Assembly (NCBI GenBank): GCA_030015575.1
Contig: JASDDO010000001.1
Span: 141,007,988-141,071,987 of the forward strand
Direction: 5' to 3'
Length of the DNA: 64,000 nucleotides
DNA from: Agapanthus africanus
Lineage: Eukaryota > Streptophyta > Magnoliopsida > Asparagales > Amaryllidaceae
The position numbers and the translations under genes are program-made. Below the pieces are notes generated by a model, which had not been told where the DNA came from, searched no databases, and was given only the letters and a program-made list of their open reading frames with translations. Below, piece after piece: positions 47,036 to 58,264 of the stretch; positions within the stretch are counted from its first letter, which is position 1; each line of letters opens with the position of its first letter.

Positions 47036-47760
47036 ATGAGAACATGGGTGGATGAGACTCACACCAAGACTAAAGATAATTATGGTGATTATTTATTAAG
47101 AGGAAAATTAAAAATTATGTGGAAATGAGCATGGCTTAGATACTTGTAGAAGTATGTAAAAGTATGTAGAAGCCATGACTCATCTCACTAATTTTGTTTT
47201 ACTCTAGATATTTTCTCACCCAACCCTTATCTTTAGCTCATGGTCAACACTCTCTCATTATAAGAATTTTTCTTCACCCAAGTTCTTCTTCCTCAAGAGC
47301 TCTTGGTTTTTTTCTTGAGTTGAAAAAAGAAAGAGAAACAAATTTCTAAAGTGAGTAAAATTCCTACTTCATCAATCTACACTATCCTAGCCCTTTAGTA
47401 TAGGTTGTTTGCTTCACTAATACTTTGATTAGTGAAGAGATAGCTTGAGTTAGTGTGACTTCAAGGTGGATCATCTTCGGTTTCGAAGATATCAAAGCAA
47501 GCTCAATCATTTCTTCAAGTGGAGCTAAGAAGAGTTCTAGGACTACAACATGGAGCTAAGGGACTACTACTTAGAGCTATAGAAGTGAAGGAGTTGGTCT
47601 ACAATGGTTGTAATCCTCTTCACTTAGTTATAGAACTATTTTGCTTGCATAAAACCCTAAACTCTAGTTAGATTCTAGGTTGGTGTAGCTTAGCACTCTA
47701 GATTTTTAAAAAATTGCATACTTAATGCTTGTATAAACCTAGTGGTGGTGCTAAGACACA
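47036..47760 (+). repeat. Copia element D, 5' LTR remnant
   Basis: Aligns from GAACATGG...GATGAGACTCACACC with 55358-55850. It ends GCTAAGACACA before the primer site. About 1.6 kb of the LTR's 5' side, including the promoter region, is missing. Confidence 0.85.
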
Positions 47761-47766
47761 CTTTCA

Positions 47767-47778
47767 TAGTATTAGAGC
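47767..47778 (+). promoter_or_regulatory. Decayed primer-binding site of element D
   Basis: TAGTATTAGAGC, differing from TGGTATCAGAGC by one G-to-A and one C-to-T, six bases after the LTR end. Confidence 0.75.
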
Positions 47779-47962
47779 CAAAGCTAGAGTATTAGATAAT
47801 GTTTAGAAATTACGAAACCGAAATGACTCCGAAACGAACGATCTAAAACCCTAGTTTCTATCAATTTTTAAATGGCCGCTAATTTTTTTTAAACAAGTGC
47901 GAAATGTTACATATGATGTAACTAGAACACCAGAGAAACTCGAGACCCAAACTCAAAATTTT

Positions 47963-48000
47963 GGCCGGCCACATAGGGATTTTGGCTGGCCTGGCCGGTC
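47963..48000 (+). other. GC-rich hairpin near primer site, element D
   Basis: GGCCGGCCA (47963-47971) pairs with TGGCCGGTC (47992-48000), nine pairs including one G.T, with a 20-nt loop. Same distance (about 185 nt) from the primer site as the unrelated-sequence hairpins of A-C. Confidence 0.6.
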
Positions 48001-49533
48001 CACTTCATCCATTTTTGGGTCATGTTTCTTTGGTGTTCTGGTGTGTAGGATCTAGGGTTTCAGGTTATGTTTGTTTTGCCCAGATTGCATGTGATGTTAT
48101 CTTTTGTATTGGGGCAATTTAGAGTGTTTCGATGTCGCAATTTAACATCGTTTCGGGTTTAAGTTTGATAAGTGATACAATATTTGGAATCCACATTAAT
48201 TAGTTTTGTGAAAACTAGTTTGTTGTTTGTAAATCTCGCGTTTTAGTCTCTTTTGATCGATTGCCACGGAGTTTTGATTCGAATTAAAACTCCATTGCAA
48301 TCTCGTATTGTACGCGAATAGTCGCTGGGAAACACTACTAGATAGCCACGCCCCATAGCCCCGACCAAGTGACTATAGGAGAACCCCGTTGCCAAAAGCA
48401 TCCACTCGGGTGCTCGCGGCCGTGGTGTTCTGTCCAAGTGCACTTCGTTGATGGCATCGGGGGTGCTGCAATCTACTAAAGTTCCCGACGAGCATTCGAT
48501 CATTTCATCGGGAATCTTGTTGAATTACCCGACTTGATATTGAAAAGTGTTTTCAATTCGAGACATAAATGCAAGATTTAAAGAGTTGGGCATGAAATCC
48601 GAGATATGAGATATTCCGGGTTTATGATGTTTAAGGAATATGTGGATTCTAATTATTGTAGTTTTCATTTCTTTTCTGCGACCGTAATTGTAATATGTGG
48701 TGTATCCCCGATCTCGTTGCTATACGTTAACGACATTAGGAATACGCATATTTACTTACATTGATGACATGTGATGTTATGTGTTGCTTCTGATATGTTA
48801 TATTGGATCGTCGTGTTTGAATAGACGGCTTTTTTTACGTGAGATGAGAGTTTTTATATTTTCATTCATGTAAAATATTTGTATGTAATATTCTTTTATT
48901 GGGACACTTCCGGGTAGAGGTTGTTTTCACCATTGATGTATATTATTTACTTTTTCGTATTAGGATATACCCAAGGCGGGGAGTATAAGTAACCGGGTTC
49001 TAGAGTCCAGTAGGAGACCATCTCGAGGAGTCGAGACCAGGTCGCCTAACTCTAGAATTGGCAGGGTCACTTGCCGCTCTCATATGGGTCTAGGGATGTG
49101 GGTTTGGCTATTCATCATAACCGTGGAATCCGTGTTTTTCATTACTGGCTTAATTTAAAACACGGACCTCGTAGTATATCCTATATTTCATATGTTTATT
49201 TCTGTTGCCTGAGTTCTGTGATGTGATCATATAACTATGTGAGACGAATGCTGCTATATATATGATATATATAATAAATGTTGGTTATGTTTTGCACCCG
49301 CGCTAGTCCAGCCCCCGCTCTGCCGTTAGTTAAGTAACCTAAGGTGCATGACGGGGTCCCGTGGAGAATACGGATGGCATAAGCATACATTCAATTTTCA
49401 TTTCTTCTGTGATGTTTAGGAAACATAAATGATGGGACGTTATTAATGAAATTAATGAAAAGAAAAGAAACCTAAAAGATGTTGTAAAATCAAAATTTTC
49501 AAAAAGGTAGCTCTTGTTATTGCTTTTCATAGC

Positions 49534-49554
49534 GGTATTCCTTTATGAATATCC
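49534..49554 (+). other. Leader dyad of element D
   Basis: GGTATTC-ctttat-GAATATCC occupies the place of GATGTTC-tacaag-GAACATC in B; both arms have changed together. Confidence 0.6.
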
Positions 49555-49803
49555 AGCACCTCATTTGATGAGGAAAGAGCCTAGATCCCTTCACCGGGAA
49601 TGACCTCTTTAGCAAAACTAGCAGATGCTACAACCCATTCGGTTTGTTTTGAAAACTACTCGATTTTAAAAGCGGAGCTTAAACCACTCCTTTTTCAAAT
49701 CGTTAGATTCTATAACGATATCAAGTTCATTACGTTAAAGGTTATTCTACAAAACCAGTCGTAGCCCTTCGTCATTTCAGATATGTACTATTTAGTATTC
49801 GTG

Positions 49804-50014
49804 CTGCGTTTGTTGACCATAGTCAAGGCGTAGTGTGTGGTAGCTGATTAGTGCTTTTCTGCCACATATGATGCGATTGGATTAAGGTAGTCGTACGACC
49901 TATTGACCATAATTAAGGGTCATACAGGTGGGTTTAATTCAATCATGAAATGACGGATAGAACTTGACTAGCACTTATGATTTGTTGACCATAGTTAAGG
50001 TCATAAGGTGCTAG
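49804..50014 (+). other. Triplet of stem-loops in leader of element D
   Basis: Hairpins at 49804-49833, about 49895-49925 and 49968-50014. Element-sense cores are TTGAC-CATA-GTCAA, TTGAC-CATA-ATTAA and TTGAC-CATA-GTTAA. The last has a long outer stem: CTAGCA + CTTATGA against TCATAAG + (bulged G) + TGCTAG, 13 pairs. Confidence 0.78.
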
Positions 50015-50410
50015 GGGTAAAAACAGATATTGGGAATTTTAAGTGTTGAAATTTGCATACCTTCTATGAGATAGTTGGATCCCAATACCCACTGCGAGTA
50101 AGAGTTACTCCTGAGAGAGTTTTGCACTTTACAATTAGATAATCCAGTAGGTGTCTAAGAAAGGTGTTAACGGGGTTATGCCCCTGCGGAAACGAGGTTA
50201 TTTAATTAGTTCCATGCGAAAGCATGGGAAGACTCCCTCGGAGTACTAATATCTGCCTGGCTGACCGATTGGCGAACTTGTAGAGAGTAATTAATTCCGG
50301 CTAATCTTACCTTTTAGGGTTTGAAGGAAGATTTGATAAAAACAGTGGGAGCCATCCTGATTAGATAAGATAATAACCAATCTAATCTTGCAAGAGCATA
50401 CGCTAAAGTG

Positions 50411-50435
50411 TTTTCTTCTCTCTCTATCTCTCCAG
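50411..50435 (+). promoter_or_regulatory. Polypyrimidine tract with 3' splice-site-like CAG|G before pol, element D
   Basis: TTTTCTTCTCTCTCTATCTC followed by TCCAG|GTAGC, ten bases before the pol ATG at 50445. This matches a plant intron acceptor. C has CCAG|G, B has TAG|G, and A has CTG|G at the same place. No donor was identified. Confidence 0.5.
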
Positions 50436-50444
50436 GTAGCAACC

Positions 50445-50717
50445 ATGACAGACCTTAATCAAGATAATAATATGGATATATTGACCAAACCCGCTTATTA
50501 TACTGAGCTGGGGAACGTTGGTTCCACTCTATCTTATAACTGTCATAAGTCTGAGCAAGGAATAGAGGAATGTACGGATTCCCATGCTACCCGAACGAAG
50601 AAAGAGTATGTTGATGCATATTTTTCGGGTGTGTTAGTTATTGAGAACTGTTTCTCAGTCTGCTCTACGTCTTGGGTATTAGATACCGGATCGAGATTCC
50701 ATATTTGTAATCAGTAA
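50445..50717 (+). pseudogene. Copia element D pol start and aspartic protease
   Basis: Starts at ATG 50445 (MTDLNQDNNMDILTKP), about 75 residues before the retropepsin motif STSWVLDTGSRFHICN, whose Asp-Thr-Gly is intact. A stop follows HICNQ. In related plant copia proteins this position is preceded by roughly 250 residues of gag and a CCHC knuckle; here only this short lead-in is present. I chose the internal ATG because it follows the acceptor-like site and is the one changed to ATA in A-C. Confidence 0.85.
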
Positions 50718-50756
50718 CAAGGGTTAAGAAGAAGTTGAGAACTGGGAAAGGGTGAT

Positions 50757-51878
50757 ATGTCCCTCAGAGTAGGGAACGGAGCAATTGTTGCTGCCGAAAC
50801 TGTCGGTGAATATCACCTAGTATTACTAAATGGTAATTCATTGATTTTGAATAATTGTTATTACGTACCGTCGATGATGTGCAATATCATATCCGTTTCT
50901 TTATTAGATAAAGATGGATATAACTTTGCACTAGAGAAAAATGTTATGATCATTTTCCTGAATCAAGTGTTGATTGGGTTTGGTATGTTGTGTAATGGTA
51001 TATACGTTCTAAATCAAAACACAGTTCTAAATATACAGAACACACACAAGAGGAAAAGTTCAGAAATGAACGAAGCCTTCTTGTGGTATTGTAGACTTGG
51101 TCATATCAATGCGACCAGACTAGCTAAGTTGTATAAAGATGGATATTTGAATCAGTTTGAATTTACATCTTATGAAACTTGCCAGTCATGTCTCAAAGGC
51201 AAGATGACCAAAACTCCGTTTACTGGACATAGAGAAAGAGCTACTGAATTCTTGGGACTAATATATAGTGATGTATGCGGTCCCATGTCTACACATGCCA
51301 GGAATGGTTCCTCATACTTCATTACATTCACCTATGATCTCTCAAGATTTGGACATGTGTTCCTGTTAAAACACAAATCTGAAGCTTTTGAGAAATTCAA
51401 GGAATATAAGAACGAAGTAGAGAACCAGACGGGTAAAAATATTAAAGTCCTTCGATCTGATCGAGAAGGAGAATACTTAAGCACGGAATTCCGAGATTAT
51501 TTAAAAGAGAATGGGATTCTCTCTCAGCTTACTCCTCCGTATACACCACAGCACAATGGAGTTTCAGAGCGGAGAAATCTCACCCTATTAGATATGGTGT
51601 GCTCTATGATGAGTGTTGCTGAGTTACCTATTTCCTTTTGGGGTTATACACTTAAGACAACTGCATATCTATTGAATAAGGTTCCGACCAAATCTGTGCT
51701 TACTACTCCATATGAGATATGGTATGGGAAGAGACCATCTCTTATACGAGTTAAGATATGGGGTTGTCCGGCTTATGTTAAAAAGCAAAATCCGGACAAG
51801 CTCGAGGCAAGGTCTGTTTTGTGCAAGTTTGTGGGATATCCAAAGAATTCATATGGATATATCATCTACCACACTTAG
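50757..51878 (+). pseudogene. Copia element D integrase (longest intact coding block in the window)
   Basis: 373 residues, read as a segment of pol. Residues 1-100 are the pre-integrase region. The HHCC zinc finger (about 110-145) has H116, C142 and C145, but the expected first His is Tyr (LWYCRLGH). The DDE core is complete: D172 (YSDVCGPM), D235 (LRSDREGEY) and E271 (GVSERRN), with exactly 35 residues between the last two. The family-typical KWGCPAYV-like segment (IWGCPAYVKKQNPDK) follows near 335. A TAG after IIYHT ends it. The product would insert the cDNA. The catalytic triad is intact, although the neighbouring domains are broken. Confidence 0.93.
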
Positions 51879-51887
51879 AAACAAAAG

Positions 51888-52511
51888 GTGTTTATTTCTC
51901 AATATGTCACCTTTTTAGAAAATGAATTTCTTATGAAAGAAATTAATGGTAATGTGGTAGAATTGGAAGAAGCTCCAGCTACACAAACTACAACCGATGA
52001 TTTGGTAGAGCCGGAGGATTCAATAGACCCCGACGAAACTCAGCCACTCCGCAGATCTAGTTGGGTTCCTCATCCATCTGAGAGACACTACGGTTTTCTT
52101 GTAGACGGTGGAAGAGAGGATTGCATCATGGAAGATGATAACCCAACTAGTTTCGAGCAGGCCATCATAAGTGGAGACTCTGTGAAATGGCTGGATGCTA
52201 TGCGATCTGAGATGAAATCCATGTACACCAACAATGTATGGACTTTGGAAGTTGCTCCTGAAGGGGTAAAACCCATCGGGAGCAAGTGGATCTTTAAGAA
52301 GAAAATTGGTGTAGATGGAAAGGTTGAGACCTTCAAAGCTAGACTTATAGCAATATGTTTTCGTCAACGACCAGGTGTCAACTATGATGAAATCTTTTCT
52401 CCAGTGGCTATGCTTAAGTCCATCAGGATTCTACTTGCCATTGCTGCATACCATGACTACGAAATCTGGCAGCTGGACGTCAAGACAGTTTTTCTAAATG
52501 GTAATTTATAA
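51888..52511 (+). pseudogene. Copia element D reverse transcriptase, N-terminal part
   Basis: Acidic linker (VELEEAPATQ, LVEPEDSIDPDE), then LRRSSWVPHPSERHYGF, FEQAI, WLDAMRSEMKSM, VWTLEVAPEG, GSKWIFKKKIG, KARLIA, YDEIFSPV and motif A LDVKTVFLNG with its catalytic Asp near residue 197. A TAA follows NGNL; the next reading shows a second stop in MT*PEGF. Both look like Glu/Gln codons turned to stops. Frame and order match copia pol. Confidence 0.9.
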
Positions 52512-53320
52512 GAGAGCGTGTACATGACATAGCCAGAAGGCTTCATAGACAGTGGGAGCAGCGGAAAGATGTGCAAGTTGCTTAAATTAATTTACAGATT
52601 AAAGTAGGCGTCACGGAGCTGGAACAGCTGTTTTGATGTAGCGGTCAAATAGTTTGACTTCATAAAAAACATAGATGAACCGTGTATATACAAAAAGGTT
52701 GTAGAGAGTAAGGTTGCCTTCCTCGTATTGTACGTGGATGACATTCTCTTGATAGGAAATGATGTTCCTATGCTACATTCGGTCAAGCTCTTCTTATCAC
52801 AAAAGTTCTCCAAGAAAGATCTGGGTGATGCCTCCACATCCTGGGGAGAAAGATCTATAGAGATAGATCTAAAAGGATGTTGGGATTATCCTAATCCAGG
52901 TACATTGACACCATACTAAAGAGGTTTAGTATGGAAGATTCTAAGCGTGGTAATTTACCCTCTTGTTCAGGAATCACTCCCTCCAAAGAGATGTATCCCA
53001 AGACTGATTTGGAGAGGGCTCGAATGACCGTGATACCCTATGCTTCTGCAGTTGGGTCTATCATGTACACGATGTTATGAACCAGACCGGATGTAGCTTA
53101 CGCACTTAGTGTGGTAAGCAGGTATCAATCAGATCCCGAGGAGAAGCAATAGATAGCTTTGAAGAATATTCTTAAGTACTTGAGAAGAACTAAAGAAATA
53201 TTCTTGGTGTATGGTAACGGAGAACTCCAGGTAGAGTCCTTTATCGATTCGAGCTTCCAGAGTGATAAGGATGACGGTAAGTCGGTCTCGGGTTTTGTCT
53301 TCACCCTCAATGGAGGGACA
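52512..53320 (+). pseudogene. Copia element D reverse transcriptase, C-terminal part
   Basis: Beyond the stops: FIDSGSSGKMCKLL, ASRSWNSCFDVAVK, IDEPCIYKKVV and motif C LYVDDILLIGND (52728 region) with both Asp residues, then FSKKDLG. Stops occur at positions where Gln would be expected, and shifts break the connection domain (52850-53130). Further on, SYALSVVSRYQ-like and KNILKYLRRTKEIFL sequence leads to RNase H. Confidence 0.85.
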
Positions 53321-53713
53321 TAAACGGTATGTTGGAAGAGTTCCAACCAAGATATCGTGGCAGACTCGACGATGGAGGCTGAATACATCGCTGCCAACGA
53401 TGCTGCCAAAGAGGCTGTCTGGATGAAGAAGTTCATTGCTGAACTTGGTGTGGTTCCATCCATTGAGCATCCAATACATTTGTATTGTGATAACAATGGA
53501 GCTGTGGCTTTGGCCAAGGAACCACGGTCCCATCAGCGATCTAGACATATTCTTAGGCGGTATCACCTGATCCGGGAGATAATTGATCGCCGAGAGATCG
53601 AGGTCAGGAGAGGTGACACAAAGAACAACACAGTGGATCCACTCACGAAGGCCCCCCAGACGCAGTTTGAGAGACTTTTTGGGATGTTATGTATGCGATA
53701 CTACAACAACTAA
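53321..53713 (+). pseudogene. Copia element D RNase H domain
   Basis: The 118-codon frame at 53357-53713 carries ADSTMEAEYIAAND, VWMKKFIAELG, LYCDNNGAVALAKEP, SRHILRRYHLIREI and VDPLTKAPQ, the copia RNase H core with its Glu and second Asp. The N-terminal strand (KSVSGFVFTLNGG) is upstream and separated by a TAA. The domain would remove the RNA strand during cDNA synthesis. It ends a few bases before the polypurine tract. Confidence 0.9.
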
Positions 53714-53715
53714 CC

Positions 53716-53733
53716 TTAGTGCAAGTAGGAGAT
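53716..53733 (+). promoter_or_regulatory. Polypurine tract of copia element D
   Basis: GTGCAAGTAGGAGAT directly before TGTTAGG, one base changed from the A-C tract. Confidence 0.85.
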
Positions 53734-55858
53734 TGTTAGGAATATGTATGCCCTAAAGGCCATTATTGTATATTATAGTGGATGCTTGGACACACGCACA
53801 CACACATACACACACATATATATAGGACTTTCTTGCTCGATATGATAGTATGCTATCTGGTTGCTCTTGATTTTAACATGTACACTTGTATTATTATATC
53901 GTCTCTCTGATACATGTTGATAAAGCCCTTAAGATGTTAGCTTGACTACCAGAACTATGATGCAGATCATATTAGTGGGGCTTGTGTAGTCCACAAGCAC
54001 ATCCTTTAAACAGTTCCTAGTCGAGGGAGTATCAAGACAGGGCATCGATAGTCTAGTATAGACTAGCGTATACATTTCTTGACCCTATATGGGACGATGG
54101 TTGATCCCACATACATTAGTGTTTGACATCAAAGATTGTACCATTGTGCTCATTAGAGAATGGGTACACCGAACAGGACTCGCCGAGAACTCCTAGTTGG
54201 TACCATACCTATCATCAGATAGAAGTTCTCTTGTGACACTTGTACAGGTTAGTCTGTAGACCTGAGATCGTCATAGTGTCTTGTGTAGTTCCCACTGTGC
54301 TTTTATTTCCTCCCTACCACGGCTCAAAGGAGTCGTGCAAACAGGTGGATTTTGGGTACAGTTCCGAGTCATATGGAGGCAGTGAGCGATAGGAGGGGTT
54401 TCGTCTCTCCCAGTATAGCGAGTTGATGTTGCGCTATGCTCGATTGGCTATAACAGTAAGTCCCTAGCCAGGGCTAATGGAATTTACTGGTAAGTGTTAT
54501 CAGTAGTTTCTCGAACCGTTATAGGCCACACATCTGCATGACTTATCAAGTTACCGGGGTCTGACGATTCTACCCCTATACTTGATATGCGACATATCAG
54601 ACAAAGAGACCGGACTGTACGATAAGTGTTGCTTATAGGCTTTGCGGGAGTTTGGACAATCTTACTTGTTGATCTTCTATTCGCTCAATACTTGGGTAGC
54701 CGTTACGTCCAGCTAGTACCGCTGATGAATTGTGGGTATCTGATGTAATCATTACCTACTGCTGGTGTATTGACGAGGTTTTAGAGTCCCACACAGAGCT
54801 TTCCTAGCTCAAACGAAACGAAGTAGGGCACAAATGGTGATATGTGCGGGAGCTTGATTAAATATGAGTATGTGATGCCATATTCTAATCAGGCGATATT
54901 TGATATCGGTTAGATTATATGTGATATAACCGGATTATTGAATCAAGTGTCGATTCAATGATTTGTTATATGTATATATATATTTGATATTGGCCGGTTA
55001 TATATGATATGACCGGATTATTAATCAAGTGTTGATTTGATATTGAATATTGAATATTTTCGGTTATATGTGATATAACCGGGTTATTGAATCACGTGTT
55101 GATTTGATAATATGATATATATAAATGATATTAGTCGGTTATATATGATATAACCGGATTATTGAATCAAGTGTTGATTCAATAATTTGATATATATTTA
55201 TATTTGATATATTTGTATATTAACATATATTAGCTCACTAATGATTTTTCTTCTCTTGTTATATATATATATATATATATATATAGATAGATAGATAGAT
55301 ATATATATAGATATATATATATATATAACACTATTGTGTCAGGGTGGATGATATATAGAACATGGTTGTATGAGACTCACACCAAGACTAAAGATAATTA
55401 GGATGATTATTTATTAAGAGGAAAATTAAAAAATAGGTGGAAATGAGCATGGCTTAGAAGCTTGTAGAAGCATGTAGAAGACATGAATCATCTCACTAAT
55501 TTTGTTTTACTCTAGATATTTTCTCACCCAACCCTTATCTTTAGCCCATGGTTAACACTCTCTCATCATAAGATTTTTTCTTCAACCAACTTCTTCTTCT
55601 TCCTCAAGAGCTCTAGGTTTTTTTCTTGAGTTGAAAAAAGAGAGAGAAATAAATTTCGAAAGTGAGCAAAATTCCTACTTCATCAACCTACACTATCCTA
55701 GCCCTTTAGTATAGGTTGTTTGCTTCACTAATACTTTGATTAGTGAAGAGATAGCTTGAGTTAGTGGGACTTCAAGGTGGATCATCTTTAGCTTCGAAGA
55801 GTTCTAGGGACTACAACTTGGATTTAAGGGAGTACTACTTGGAGCTATAGAATGAAAG
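53734..55858 (+). repeat. Copia element D, 3' LTR (cut at right by LTR E)
   Basis: Starts TGTTAGGAATATG. It has a CA-rich microsatellite (53794-53816), a TATA-like CATATATATAGG (about 53815-53825) some 85 bases in, several dyads (GATATG-cga-CATATC near 54586; CGGTTATAT...ATAACCG units at 54990-55170) and an AT/GATA tract (55260-55327). It lacks the last 200 bases present at 47560-47760 because LTR E starts at 55859. Confidence 0.85.
55260..55327. repeat. AT and GATA microsatellite
   Basis: Runs of AT interrupted by four GATA units, inside the D 3' LTR. Confidence 0.9.
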
Positions 55859-56071
55859 TGTACGCTAGCACCGCAACGGGGTTTAAACGGGCATCACACA
55901 TGCAATTTTAAAAAATTTTGGTGCTAACGAACACTAACCAAGATCTTAACTTGAATATTAGGGTTTTACAATATGATGATATGAAAACTAAGAGAAGGGA
56001 AGGAGGCCACAACCTTTGTAGACCGTGTCCTTCTCTTCAAATGCTCCGGATAGTAGTCCACGCGACTCCAC
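55859..56071 (-). mobile_element. Copia-type LTR E, first part
   Basis: TGTACGCTAGCACC start, then the LTR blocks ACCAAGATCTTAAC and CACAACCTTTGTAGACCG. It is inserted in the 3' LTR of D (GAAAG precedes) and is interrupted by solo LTR F. Confidence 0.7.
56067..56071. repeat. Target-site duplication TCCAC (with 58260-58264)
   Basis: Perfect 5-bp repeat on both sides of LTR F. Confidence 0.87.
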
Positions 56072-58259
56072 TATAGGGTTGTCTAGCACGGCAGTAAGGT
56101 TTAGGGTGGTATCGTCCATGCCAAATTAAAATTTTGCCGTTCTAAATAACCCTAACCCTAGGTTCTTAACTAAAGAATCATACGGAATCGATAAAGCAAA
56201 CATCTTTACTACTAAGTGATTAGGGATTACAACCTTTGTAGTCTGCTCCTTCACTTCATAAGCTCCGAGTAGTGGTCCTTTCGCTGCGATCCAAGAACTC
56301 CCAGACTCTTAAGAGTCTCCATAAGTCGTATGATGCATCCTTGCTTATAGTCTTCGAAATCCGAGATGATCTACTTCGAGGAAACACGGACTCAAGCTAT
56401 GACTCCACTAATATGGAATTAGTGAAGCTAACACACTAATCTAGATGGCTAGTATAGAAGAGGATGATGAAGTAGGAATTTTGCTCTCTTTTGTTTTCTT
56501 TTTCTCACTTTATTTCATCACATGAAAAAATCTAGCAAGCTTTTGTGAGGAAGAAGAAGATGAAGCAAGTGATGAATGAATTGTTGTTGTGGGGTTAGAA
56601 ATGCAACCATGCGTTAATATGTGTCATCCTTAACCCTTGTAGAGACTTAAGCATGAGCTATGGTTAAAGGTTAGGTTGATAAATATCTTAAGCTTGACAA
56701 AAGAGTGGACTTGGTCAAAGAACCTACAAGTTTCTGCAAACTTTGAACCATGACTAAATCCACAATTTTGAATTACTTAATAATAAATACAAACCCTAAT
56801 CTTAACCTTAGTATGGTATAAGTCTCTCACATACAAGTTGCATATATAACCTAGCATGATACATAATATATATCACATATATATAATGTATATACAAGTG
56901 AGTAAAAGAAATGGTCAAGTGAGCTTATATTAGTTAACGTAATGTAATATATCACATATATATAATTATACATTAAATTATTAAATCAATACTTGATTTA
57001 ATAATCCGGCTATATTACATATAACCGACTAATATAATATGTATCATTTTATCGAATCAACACTTGATCTGATAACCCGGCTATATTACATATACCCAGC
57101 CGATATCACAAATTGCGAGAATAGAATACGGTATCATATACACGTATCAATCTCGGTCCCGCACATATCACATATATTCTCCTACTCCGTTCGCCTGAGC
57201 CAGGAAACCTCTGTGTAGGACTCTAAAGACGCGTCTATACGCCAGCAGTAGGTGATGATCATATCAAACACCCACAAGCTGCAAGCGGTCAGCTAAATGT
57301 AATAGCCACTCGGGTATTGAGCGATTAGAAGATCAATAAGCAAGCCGGCACACACTCCTGTGAATCCAATCAGTAACACTACCGTACAGTCCGGTCTCTT
57401 CATCTGATATGTCGCATATCCAGTCTAGGGGTGATAAACATCAGACCCCGGTAACCGATAAGTCGTGTCGATATGAGGCTCATAACAGGTCGAGAAACTA
57501 CGGATAACACTTACTAGTAGATCTCCATAGCAGCCCTGGCCAGGGACTTCTAGTTATAGCCAATCGAACACAGCGCAACATCAACCCCCAATACCGGGAG
57601 AGACGAAACCCCTCCTACCGCTCATTGCCTCCATATGATTCGAGACTGTACCCAAAATCCACCGTTTTGCACATTCTCATGAATGTGGTAAGGTGGAAAT
57701 CAAAGCACAATGGAAATCACACAAGACTCTATGACGATCTCAGATCTACAGACTAACCTGTACCAGTGTCACCGGAGAACTGCTATCCAACGATAGGTAT
57801 AAAACCAGTTAGGAGTTCTCGGCGAGTCCGTTCAGTGTACCCAGACTCCACTGAGCACCCGTGCACCATCATTGATGTCAAACACCAATGGATGTGGGAT
57901 CATCCATCGCCCATCATATGGGTCAAGATGCATATACGCTAGTCTACTCTAGAGTATCGATGCACCGTCTCGATACACCCTCGACTAGGAATAATTATAG
58001 GATATACTTTTGGACTATCCTGGTCCTACTAGTATGATCTACATCATAGTCCTAGTAGTCAAGTACATATCCTAAGGGCTTTATCAACATGTGAGAGTAA
58101 GACAGTAATACAATACAAGTCAACATGTTTAGACAAAGTGAAACCGGATAGAATACTATCATGTCGACCAAGAAAGTCCTCTCTATATATATCCAAGTAT
58201 CCACTATAATATACATCATATGTACAACAATGGTCTCTAGGGCATATACATAACTAACA
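56072..58259 (-). mobile_element. Solo copia LTR F (2,188 bp)
   Basis: Starts TATAGGGTTG (TG changed to TA) and ends ACTAACA with TCCAC on both sides; no internal region. It carries all the LTR blocks and the dyad array (for example GATATG-tcg-CATATC near 57408). The 95-codon frame at 58052-58339 crosses the LTR boundary and is not a gene. Confidence 0.9.
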
Positions 58260-58264
58260 TCCAC

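Larger units (their letters stand above)
47779..50444 (+). other. Long non-coding leader of copia element D
   Basis: Colinear with the leaders of A-C but shorter: a single copy of the unit that is duplicated in them (49520-49620), and shorter near the primer side. It contains a GC-rich hairpin (47963-48000), a hairpin triplet (49804-50014) and a pyrimidine tract ending in CAG|G before the ATG. No plus-strand frame resembling gag occurs. Confidence 0.8.
47036..55858 (+). mobile_element. Ty1/copia element D (plus strand), truncated 5' LTR, gag-less
   Basis: Same family as A-C but in the opposite direction and with the best-preserved pol. The 5' LTR keeps only its last 0.7 kb (47036-47760, matching 55356 onward of the 3' LTR). 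Then primer site, 2.65 kb leader, pol 50445-53713, polypurine tract and 3' LTR from 53734. No target duplication is seen because the left end is lost and the right end is interrupted by LTR E. Confidence 0.9.

Noticed and set aside
50388..50717. Start of the D pol frame at 50388
   Set aside because: The codons before 50445 come from the TC-rich tract and acceptor-like site; the ATG at 50445 fits better.
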